Of a DNA stretch of 55,582 nucleotides, positions 29,417 to 36,487 are shown piece after piece (position 1 is the first letter of the stretch; each line of letters opens with the position of its first letter). This stretch comes from an uncultured Xylophilus sp. (GTDB taxonomy: Bacteria; Pseudomonadota; Gammaproteobacteria; Burkholderiales; Burkholderiaceae_C), in assembly GCA_913776965.1 (NCBI GenBank), contig CAJYQL010000060.1, positions 1-55,582 of the forward strand. Direction: 5' to 3'. Position numbers and translations under genes: made by a program. Below the pieces are notes generated by a model. That model did no database searches. It was not told where the DNA came from and was given only the letters and a program-made list of their open reading frames with translations.

Positions 29417-29472
29417 GGGGGTCTCCGTTGTGGTGAAAGAAAGAGGGGGAAAGCGGGAAATCGAAAAAGGAC

Positions 29473-29874
29473 TCAGGCGGCCGCGCCGTCGGGCAGCCAC
29501 TCCTCCAGCGTGACCTCGAAAGTCATGCAGATCGGATTCGCGCCGGGCACGAACGGGCCGCCGTACACCTGTCCCTGCGGATCGGCCACCACGCCGGACA
29601 GCGCGGCGCAGAGCGAGCCGTCGGCCTGGGCGCGCACCTCGCCGGCCAGGCTGACGATCTCGACCGCCGGCCCGCAAATCTGCCGGCTGCCGCCGTCCTG
29701 CGTGCCGAGGCAGGCATCGACCAGGCTGCCGAGCGCGCCGCGCACGAAGGCGTTGCGGAAGCCCTCGGCGAGGCAGAGTTTCTCCACGCCGAGCACCAAA
29801 TCCTCGTTGGGCGCGATGCGCGCGTAGGCGACCCGGCCCATCCGGCCGCTTTCGACGATGGTGCCTTCAGCCAT
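29473..29874 (-). CDS. PPC/DUF296 domain protein, copy lacking the metal-site His
   Basis: A 133-residue single-domain PPC (DUF296, PF03479-like) protein. The fold is recognised from VRGALGSLVDACLG, the VEIVSLAGEV strand, and GQVYGGPFVPGANPI. Family members usually carry H-x-H and a later GGH; here the aligned positions are Ala91, Ser93 and Pro107, so all three His are missing. It overlaps the upstream DUF296 gene by 8 bases. It may be a structural partner in a mixed oligomer with that intact copy; this is inference. No DNA-binding AT-hook is present. Confidence 0.8.
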   Translation of the reverse strand: MAEGTIVESGRMGRVAYARIAPNEDLVLGVEKLCLAEGFRNAFVRGALGSLVDACLGTQDGGSRQICGPAVEIVSLAGEVRAQADGSLCAALSGVVADPQGQVYGGPFVPGANPICMTFEVTLEEWLPDGAAA

Positions 29875-30451
29875 GAAACGCCCCTGCGGTTATCGGAGCC
29901 TGTGGCTGCAGCAGCGCGATGTTGGTCTCGGGGTCGTGCGCCACCCGCAGCTCGAAGCCGTCGAGCGAGGTCACCAGCACCGGGATCGGTCGGTCGCCGA
30001 CGCGGCTGGTCGAGGGGATCACATGGCCGCCGCGCACGGTGCCGGCGTCGGTGCGGATCGCCGCATGGCAGTGCACCAGCGGCGCGCCGTCCAGGCCTTT
30101 GCCGAGGGTGGCGTTGCCGAACACCATCCAGGCGGCGCCGGCCGGGATCGGCCGGGTGTATGCGATCACCGCCGCCTGCGACGGATCGGGCGGGGCCACG
30201 CAGTAGTCGAGGTGGGCGAACGCGCCGCCGAGCAGCGTGGTGGAAGCGCTCTCGATGCCCAGCGCCGCCAGCGGTGCGACGAGCGCGTCGTACAGCGTCG
30301 CGCCCGGCTGCAGCGCGAGGCGGATGTGGCGGCTGCGCGGGCTGCACATGCTGCGGATGCGCACCGGGTTGAACGGGCCCGGATGCACCAGGGTGCGCGG
30401 GCGGTGGCGGAAGGCGGCGGGCCGGGTGGCGGCGTCTGCGGCGGTGGTCAT
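29867..30451 (-). CDS. PPC/DUF296 domain protein, copy with intact His triad
   Basis: A 194-residue protein with a ~35-residue basic N-terminal extension followed by a PPC/DUF296 domain. It has LQPGATLYDALVAPLAALG, ASTTLLGGAFAHLDY, then VHCHAAI (His127, His129) and RGGHVIPSTS (His143), the presumed metal site of the family, and a C-terminal extension of ~40 residues. It is the first gene of a three-gene unit (two DUF296 plus SDR), divergent from a LysR regulator. Bacterial PPC proteins have no settled function, so it is described by domain only. Confidence 0.8.
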   Translation of the reverse strand: MTTAADAATRPAAFRHRPRTLVHPGPFNPVRIRSMCSPRSRHIRLALQPGATLYDALVAPLAALGIESASTTLLGGAFAHLDYCVAPPDPSQAAVIAYTRPIPAGAAWMVFGNATLGKGLDGAPLVHCHAAIRTDAGTVRGGHVIPSTSRVGDRPIPVLVTSLDGFELRVAHDPETNIALLQPQAPITAGAFHG

Positions 30452-30541
30452 GGCGGGAGGTCTCCTGGTCGTGGCGCTTGTGGCGCGGATGGCCCGGCTC
30501 CTGTCCGGCGGTGGCCGGATGCGGAAGACCGGTGCCGCGGC

Positions 30542-30574
30542 ATTCTAGGAACCGCCCTACATTTGCAAAAGTAT
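30542..30574 (-). promoter_or_regulatory. Candidate promoter of the DUF296-SDR operon
   Basis: Minus-strand TAGAAT (30547-30542) preceded by TTGCAA 15 bases upstream, in an AT-rich patch (ATTTGCAAAAGTATTCATTT on the plus strand) between the divergent DUF296 and LysR genes. The patch is also where the LysR protein would be expected to bind. Confidence 0.45.
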
Positions 30575-30604
30575 TCATTTCAGATCGTTCGATCCAGAAT
30601 TCAG

Positions 30605-31483
30605 ATGGAAATGCGCCACCTCCGCTGCCTGATCGCCGTCGCCGAGGAGCGGCATTTCGGTCGTGCCGCCGCGCGCCTGCGCCTGTCGCAGCCGCCGGTC
30701 AGCCTGGCGATCAAGGAGCTGGAAACCGAACTCGGCCTGCGGCTCTTCGAGCGCAGCTCCCGGCAGATCGTGCTCACGCCAGGGGGCGAACAGGTGCTGC
30801 GCGACGCGCGGGCGGTGCTGGCCCGCACCGAGTCCCTGCGCCACCATGCGCAGGGCGCGGCGCTCGGCCATGCGGGCACGCTCGCGATCGGCTTCATCAG
30901 CCTGGCGGCCTGCTCGTTCCTGCCGGAGGCGCTGCGACGCTTCACACAAGAGTTTCCGGGCGTGCGGGTGACGCTCCACGAATCGACGACGGACCAGATC
31001 GTCCACGACCTGGAGACCGGCACGCTGGATGTCGGCTGCATCTTCGCATCGCCGCAGCTGCCGCCCGCCCTCGCCTACCGCACCACCGCGCTCGACCCGC
31101 TGGTCGCGGCGCTGCCGGCCGGCCATGCGCTGGCCGCGCTGGACGAGGTGCTGCTCGGCCGGCTGGCCGGCGAGCAGTTCCTGTGCTTCGAGCGTCACTT
31201 CGGCCCGACGATGTTCGACGCGGTGGTGAGCGCCTGCATGCGCCACGGGTTCAGCCCCCGGATTTTTCCAGCGCGGCAGATGCCGACCATCGTCAGCCTG
31301 GTGGCGGGCGGCCTGGGCGTGGCGCTGGTGCCGGCCTGCGTGCAGGTGCTGCAGCGCGAGGGCGTCGCCTACCGGCCGCTGCGCGGGCCGCGCACGGTGG
31401 TCGAGACCGGCACCGCCTGGCGGGCCGACGACGACGCGCCGACCGTGCGGGAATTCGTCAAGCTGCTGCCGCAGCCGGGCTGA
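30605..31483 (+). CDS. LysR-family transcriptional regulator
   Basis: A 292-residue LysR protein. The N-terminal winged helix-turn-helix is clear (MRHLRCLIAVAEERHFGRAA, then LSQPPVSLAIKELE and LFERSSRQIVLTPGG). The ligand-binding domain starts near 90 (LAIGFISLAACSFLPEAL) and has LVAGGLGVALVP. The BenM/CatR-like pattern hints at an aromatic or organic-acid inducer. It is divergent from the DUF296-DUF296-SDR genes, its likely targets. ATG 30611 is an alternative start. Confidence 0.93.
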   Translation: MEMRHLRCLIAVAEERHFGRAAARLRLSQPPVSLAIKELETELGLRLFERSSRQIVLTPGGEQVLRDARAVLARTESLRHHAQGAALGHAGTLAIGFISLAACSFLPEALRRFTQEFPGVRVTLHESTTDQIVHDLETGTLDVGCIFASPQLPPALAYRTTALDPLVAALPAGHALAALDEVLLGRLAGEQFLCFERHFGPTMFDAVVSACMRHGFSPRIFPARQMPTIVSLVAGGLGVALVPACVQVLQREGVAYRPLRGPRTVVETGTAWRADDDAPTVREFVKLLPQPG

Positions 31484-31508
31484 GCGCCGGAGGTGCGGCC
31501 GGCCCTGC

Positions 31509-32315
31509 TCAGCCCGCTGGCGGCGCGCCGAGCAGGGCCGTCACCGCCTGGCTCGCCTGCATCAGCCGGTTGCCGATCTGCGCGGCGCGCGCCGGCCCCA
31601 GCCGCTGCTCGATCGCGGCGATGCTGATCGAGCCGACCGGCCGGCCGTTGGCGTCGTACACCGGCACGCCGACCGCCCAGGCGCTTTCCAGCACCAGCCC
31701 CGGGTTGACGCAGTAGCCCTGGGCGCGGGTCTCGCCCACCAGTTCCCGGATCGCGGCGTCGGTGCAGCGCGGATAGTGGGCGGCCCGCATCGGCGCGTTG
31801 CGCGCCAGGATGCCCTGCACGTCGTCGTCCGACAGCGCCGCCAGCGTGGCGCAGGCCCCGGCGCCGACCCCGAGCGGATAGCGGTCGCCCGGCTTGACCA
31901 GCTGGTTGCGGATCGGGAAATCGCCTTCGTCGCGCGACAGGCAAATCGTCTCGATGCCGTGCAGCACCATGAAGAACACCGTGTCGCCGGATTCGACCGC
32001 CAGCGCCCGCAGCGTCGGCGCCGCCAGCCGCTGCAGCGCGTAGCTCGGCTCCGCGGCCAGCCCGGCCGCGAACGCCTCCGGGCCCAGGCGGTAGGCGGCG
32101 GAGCCGCGGTCGTGCAGCACGAAGCCCTCGTCGACCAGCGTGCGGGTCAGGCGCACCACCGTCGCCTTCGGCATGCCGAGGCTGCGGACGATCTCGCCCA
32201 TCCGCAGGCCGCCGGGGCCGACCCGGGTGAGCAGGCGCAGCACGGCCAGGCCGCGCCGCAACGTCTGGGCGCCGGCGGTTTCGGTGTCGGTGCGGGAGGA
32301 AGCGTCGTTGGCCAT
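31509..32315 (-). CDS. IclR-family transcriptional regulator
   Basis: About 268 residues from ATG 32315. The N-terminal winged helix (TLRRGLAVLRLLTRVGPGGL, then MGEIVRSLGMPKATVVRLTR) is followed by the IclR effector domain (TVFFMVLHGIETICLSRDEG, YPLGVGAGACATLAAL, GYCVNPGLVLESAWAVGVPV). In-frame ATGs at 32330 and 32342 are possible, but those codons overlap promoter-like sequence. It is divergent from the thiolase-ligase-TRAP genes and probably controls them in response to the imported acid or its CoA ester. Confidence 0.92.
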   Translation of the reverse strand: MANDASSRTDTETAGAQTLRRGLAVLRLLTRVGPGGLRMGEIVRSLGMPKATVVRLTRTLVDEGFVLHDRGSAAYRLGPEAFAAGLAAEPSYALQRLAAPTLRALAVESGDTVFFMVLHGIETICLSRDEGDFPIRNQLVKPGDRYPLGVGAGACATLAALSDDDVQGILARNAPMRAAHYPRCTDAAIRELVGETRAQGYCVNPGLVLESAWAVGVPVYDANGRPVGSISIAAIEQRLGPARAAQIGNRLMQASQAVTALLGAPPAG

Positions 32316-32441
32316 GGTGTTAAGGTCCATTCTATGAACCATTCGGAACCGTCATTGACGGGAAAACCCTCACAGTTATTCGCGCGGCACGGCGCTATCG
32401 TCGCCTCACTTCTAGCCAACCCCGTTCCGGACCGGCACAAC

Positions 32442-32460
32442 TGGTCCACATAGCAAACCA
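32442..32460. promoter_or_regulatory. Candidate IclR operator before the thiolase gene
   Basis: TGGT-N11-ACCA with core CCACATAGC, 8 bases before the thiolase ATG. IclR-type operators are often GTTCC-like ends around a similar AT-containing core, so this is a reasonable site; assignment is by position and symmetry only. Confidence 0.35.
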
Positions 32461-32468
32461 CATCACCC

Positions 32469-33635
32469 ATGTCTGCAGCACACATCATCGGATGGGGCCA
32501 CACGCCCTTCGGCAAACTCGACGCGCTGGATGCGGAGCAGCTGTTTCGCGACGCCGCCCAGCCCGCGCTCGACAGCGCTGGCCTCGCAGCCGAGGACATC
32601 GACGGCATCTTCGTCGGCCATTTCAACGGCGGCTTCGTGCGGCAGGACTTCAGCGGCGCGATCGCCGGCGTGGCGATCCCGGCGTTCCGCCACACCCCGG
32701 CGGTGCGGCTGGAAAACGCCTGCGCCACCGGCTCCGCAGCGATCTGGGCCGCACTCGACGCGCTGCACGCCGGCCGGGTGAAGCGCGCCCTGGTGGTCGG
32801 CTTCGAGAAGATGAACACCCTGCCCAATGCGCAGATCGGCGAGGTGCTGCTGCGCTGCTCCTACGTAAAGGAAGAAGGCGACACGCCCGGCGGCTTCGCC
32901 GGCGTGTTCGGCACCATCGCCTCGGAATACTTCGCGCGCTTCGGCGACCAGTCGGACGCGCTGGCCGCGATCTCGGCGAAGAACCATGCCAACGGCGTGC
33001 ACAACCCGTATGCCCACATGAAGCGCGACCTCGGCTTCGATTTCTGCCGCACGCCGTCGGAGAAGAACCCGTTCGTCGCCGGCCCGCTCAAGCGGTCCGA
33101 CTGCTCGCTGGTCTCCGACGGCGCGGCTGCGCTGGTGCTGTCGCTGGAGCCGGTCGCCGGTGCCACGGTGCAGGCGGTGCGCTGGCGCTCGCACACCCAG
33201 GTCAACGACGTGCTGCCGCTGTCGCGCCGCGACCCGACACGCTTCGAAGGCGCGGCCCAGGCCTGGAGCCGGGGCCTCGACGCGGCCGGTGCGCGCCTCG
33301 ACGACCTGCACTTCGTCGAGACGCACGACTGCTTCACCATCGCCGAGATGCTCGAATACGAGGCGATGGGACTAGCGCCGCACGGCCAGGGCGCGCGGGT
33401 GATCCTCGACGGCGTGACCCGCATGGACGGCAGGCTGCCGGTCAACCCGTCGGGCGGCTTGAAGTCGCGCGGCCATCCGATCGGTGCGACCGGGGTGTCG
33501 CAGCATGTGATGGCGGCGATGCAGCTCTCCGGTACCGCCGGCGGCATGCAGGTGCCGAACGCCGGCCTCGGCGCGGTGTTCAACATGGGCGGCGCCGCGG
33601 TCGCCAACTACCTGAGCGTGCTGGAGGCCGCATGA
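32469..33635 (+). CDS. Thiolase family protein (SCP2-type acetyl-CoA acetyltransferase)
   Basis: A 388-residue thiolase. The nucleophilic Cys85 is in LENACATGSAA, and the catalytic His in LKSRGHPIGATGVSQ (~residue 336). The end reads FNMGGAAVANYLSVLE: the Cys of the classical CxGGG motif is Asn, as in SCP2-type thiolases, so cleavage rather than condensation, and activity on unusual acyl-CoAs, are possible. It overlaps the ligase gene by four bases. It probably cleaves the 3-ketoacyl-CoA product of the TRAP-imported acid; substrate unknown. Confidence 0.88.
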   Translation: MSAAHIIGWGHTPFGKLDALDAEQLFRDAAQPALDSAGLAAEDIDGIFVGHFNGGFVRQDFSGAIAGVAIPAFRHTPAVRLENACATGSAAIWAALDALHAGRVKRALVVGFEKMNTLPNAQIGEVLLRCSYVKEEGDTPGGFAGVFGTIASEYFARFGDQSDALAAISAKNHANGVHNPYAHMKRDLGFDFCRTPSEKNPFVAGPLKRSDCSLVSDGAAALVLSLEPVAGATVQAVRWRSHTQVNDVLPLSRRDPTRFEGAAQAWSRGLDAAGARLDDLHFVETHDCFTIAEMLEYEAMGLAPHGQGARVILDGVTRMDGRLPVNPSGGLKSRGHPIGATGVSQHVMAAMQLSGTAGGMQVPNAGLGAVFNMGGAAVANYLSVLEAA

Positions 33636-35245
33636 GCGGCGGAAGCGGCGGAAGCGGCGAGGCACGGGTCGCCAACCTCGCGCGGCTGCTCGGCCAGACT
33701 GCCCGGCTCCACCCGGACCGGCCCGGCCTGATCCAGGGCGACGAGCGCTGGTCCTGGGCCGAGATCGACCGCCGGGTCGATGCGATGGCCCACGCGCTGC
33801 AGGCCCTCGGCCTGCGGAAGGGCGATGCGATCCTCGTCCATTCGCGCAACAACCGCCAGCTGTTCGAGAGCTGCTGGGCGGCGTTCCGGCTCGGCTGCAT
33901 CTGGGTGCCGACCAACTTCCGCCTCACCCCGCCGGAAGTCGCGTACCTGGGCGCCTCCAGCGGCGCGGTGGCGATGATCGTGGAGTCCGACTTCGCGGGC
34001 CATGCCGACGCGGTACGGGCCGCATCGCCGGCGCTGCGCCACGTGATCGCGATCGGCACGACGCGCGCCGGCGAGCACGACTACGAAGCGCTGCTCCCGC
34101 CGCACCTCGGCCGGCCGTTCGCCGAGGCGACCGTCGCAGCGGACGACCCGCTCTGGTACTTCTACACCTCCGGCACCACCGGCAAGCCGAAGGCGGGCAT
34201 CCTGACCCACGGCCAGATGGCGTTCGTCGTCACCAACCACCTGGCCGACCTGATTCCCGGCACCACCGAGCGCGACTGCTCGATCGCCGTGGCACCGCTG
34301 TCGCACGGCGCCGGCATCCATGCACTGCTGAACGTCGCGCGCGGCGCGGCCACGGTGCTGCTGCCGACCGACCGGATGGAGCCGGACACTGTCTGGGCGC
34401 TGGTGGAACGCCACCGGGTGACCAACCTGTTCACCGTGCCGACCATCGTCAAGATGCTGGTCGAGCATCCGTCGGTCGACCGCTACGACCATTCCAGCCT
34501 GCGCTATGTGATCTACGCCGGCGCACCGATGTACCGGGCCGACCAGAAGCGCGCGCTGCAGGCGCTCGGGCCGGTGCTGGTGCAGTACTTCGGCCTCGGC
34601 GAAGTGACCGGCTGCATCACCGTGCTGCCGCCCGACATGCACGACGCCGACGACGCCTCGCCGAATGCGAACATCGGCTCCTGCGGCCGGCCGCGCGTCG
34701 GCATGGAAGTCGCGATCCTCGACGAGCAGCTGCAGCCGGTGCCGGCCGGCACGGTCGGCGAGATCTGCTGCCGCGGCCCGGCCGTCTTCGCCGGCTACCA
34801 CGGCAATCCGGAGGCGACGGCCAAGGCGCTGCGCGGCGGCTGGTTCCATACCGGCGACCTCGGGCGCATGGACGCACGCGGGCTGCTCTATATCACCGGG
34901 CGCGAGTCCGACATGTACATCTCCGGCGGCTCCAACGTGTATCCGCGCGAGGTCGAGGAGGTGCTGCTCACCCACCCCGGCGTCGCCGAGATCGCGGTGC
35001 TCGGACTGCCCGACGAGAAATGGGGCGAGGTCGGTGCCGCAGTCGTCGTGCGCGCCGCCGGCGTCCCCCCGGTGGACGAGGCTGCACTGCTTGCCCACCT
35101 GGAGGGAAAACTCGCACGCTACCGCTGGCCGCGGCAGGTATTCTTCTGGGACACCCTGCCGAAGTCCGGCTACGGAAAGATCGTCAAGAAGGACGTACGG
35201 CGCCTGCTCGTCGAACGCGGCGAGGCGCAGGAAGCGCCCCACTGA
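33632..35245 (+). CDS. AMP-forming acyl-CoA synthetase
   Basis: A 537-residue adenylate-forming ligase. Motifs in order: YFYTSGTTGKPKAGILTHGQ (P-loop, ~170), YFGLGEVTG (~315), GWFHTGDLGRMD (~405), GRESDMYISGGSNVYPREVE (hinge, ~430) and the catalytic Lys in PKSGYGKIVKKD near the end. It activates a carboxylic acid to its CoA thioester. Its ATG overlaps the thiolase stop, so the two are coupled; with the TRAP transporter downstream this suggests activation of the imported acid. Confidence 0.92.
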   Translation: MSGGSGGSGEARVANLARLLGQTARLHPDRPGLIQGDERWSWAEIDRRVDAMAHALQALGLRKGDAILVHSRNNRQLFESCWAAFRLGCIWVPTNFRLTPPEVAYLGASSGAVAMIVESDFAGHADAVRAASPALRHVIAIGTTRAGEHDYEALLPPHLGRPFAEATVAADDPLWYFYTSGTTGKPKAGILTHGQMAFVVTNHLADLIPGTTERDCSIAVAPLSHGAGIHALLNVARGAATVLLPTDRMEPDTVWALVERHRVTNLFTVPTIVKMLVEHPSVDRYDHSSLRYVIYAGAPMYRADQKRALQALGPVLVQYFGLGEVTGCITVLPPDMHDADDASPNANIGSCGRPRVGMEVAILDEQLQPVPAGTVGEICCRGPAVFAGYHGNPEATAKALRGGWFHTGDLGRMDARGLLYITGRESDMYISGGSNVYPREVEEVLLTHPGVAEIAVLGLPDEKWGEVGAAVVVRAAGVPPVDEAALLAHLEGKLARYRWPRQVFFWDTLPKSGYGKIVKKDVRRLLVERGEAQEAPH

Positions 35246-35334
35246 TCCGGCCCCACCCGGTTTCCAGAATGCGCATCGCCCTGCGGCGCGCCTCCATCCC
35301 CCTGAGACCACCACTCGACACACGAGGAGACACC

Positions 35335-36348
35335 ATGAAGCTCAACCGACGCACCCTGATCGCGGCTACCGGCGCCGTCGCCCTGCCCACGATCGCGCCG
35401 CTCGCACGCGCGCAGAAGGCCGAGTTCACGATGAAGTACGGCAACAACCTGCCGGTCACCCATCCGATGAACATCCGCGCAAACGAGATGGTCGCGAAGA
35501 TCCTGGCCGAGACCAAGGGCCGGGTGGACATCAAGGTGTTCCCGAGCAGCCAGCTGGGCACCGACACCGACATGCTTTCGCAGCTGCGCAACGGCGCGCT
35601 GGAATTCTTCACCCTGTCGCCGCTGATCCTGGGCACCCTGGTGCCGTCGGCGCAGATCAGCGGCGTCGGCTTCGCGTTCAAGGACTACAACCAGGTCTGG
35701 GCCGCGATGGACGGCGAGTTGGGCGCCCATGTGCGCAAGCAGATCGCTGCGACCAACGCAATCGTCGCCTTCGACAAGATCTGGGACAACGGCTACCGCC
35801 AGATGACGACGAGCAACCGCGCGATCGCCAAGCCGGAAGACCTGAAGGGCATGAAGATGCGGGTGCCGCCGAGCCCGTTCTGGGTGTCGATGTTCAAGGC
35901 CTTCGAAGCCTCGCCCACGACGATCAACTTCGCCGAGGTGTACACCGCGCTGCAGACCAAGATCGTCGACGGCCAGGAGAACCCGCTGGCGATCATCGCC
36001 ACCGCCAAGCTCAACGAAGTGCAGAAGTACTGCTCGGTCACCAACCACATGTGGGACGGCTTCTGGTTCCTCGGCAATAAGCGGGCGGTCGACCGCCTGC
36101 CGGCCGACCTGCGCGAGATCGTGGCCCGCAACATCGCCGAGGCCGGCATGAAGCAGCGCGAGGACGTGAAGAAGCTGAACGACAGCCTGATGGGCGAGCT
36201 CAAGGGCAAGGGCATGGAGTTCAACACCACCGATGCCGAACTGTTCCGCGCCAAGCTGCGCGCCGCCGGCTTCTACGACGAGTGGAAGAAGAAGTTCGGC
36301 GACGAAGCCTGGGCGGTGCTCGAGAAGTACACCGGAAAACTTGCTTAA
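35335..36348 (+). CDS. TRAP transporter substrate-binding protein DctP
   Basis: A 337-residue periplasmic binding protein with a signal peptide starting MKLNRRTLIAATGAVALP (twin Arg, cleavage near ARAQ). DctP features: NNLPVTHPMNIRANEMVAKI, the conserved Arg region LKGMKMRVPPSPFWV (carboxylate clamp, ~residue 178) and GQENPLAIIATAKLNEVQKY. It likely binds an organic acid. An AGGAGA Shine-Dalgarno precedes the ATG. It follows the ligase gene after 89 bases and precedes the fused permease. Confidence 0.94.
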   Translation: MKLNRRTLIAATGAVALPTIAPLARAQKAEFTMKYGNNLPVTHPMNIRANEMVAKILAETKGRVDIKVFPSSQLGTDTDMLSQLRNGALEFFTLSPLILGTLVPSAQISGVGFAFKDYNQVWAAMDGELGAHVRKQIAATNAIVAFDKIWDNGYRQMTTSNRAIAKPEDLKGMKMRVPPSPFWVSMFKAFEASPTTINFAEVYTALQTKIVDGQENPLAIIATAKLNEVQKYCSVTNHMWDGFWFLGNKRAVDRLPADLREIVARNIAEAGMKQREDVKKLNDSLMGELKGKGMEFNTTDAELFRAKLRAAGFYDEWKKKFGDEAWAVLEKYTGKLA

Positions 36349-36378
36349 CACCCAGGCTTTTCACTGCGTGTAACGCCT

Positions 36379-36432
36379 GCCCCCTTTCAGGGGGCGACAC
36401 CGGCGGACCGGCGGAGCCGGCTCCGCGGTGTC
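36379..36432. repeat. Second repeat family: double hairpin between dctP and dctQM
   Basis: GCCCCC-TTTCA-GGGGGC (36379-36395) is followed directly by a longer stem with outer arms GACACCG/CGGTGTC (36396-36432) around an inner CCGGC-GGA-GCCGG. Similar GC-rich double hairpins occur between genes in Comamonadaceae genomes (from memory). Only one copy is in this window. No T-run, so it may act as an mRNA stability or processing element. Confidence 0.6.
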
Positions 36433-36487
36433 CCGGCGAGGGGCCTCCCTCTGCCAAACCTTGCCTCATTCACTGGAGTAGCAGCCC

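Noticed and set aside
32492-33631. A frame fused upstream of the acyl-CoA ligase
   Set aside because: It overlaps the thiolase gene in a different frame, and the ligase homology begins at 33632.
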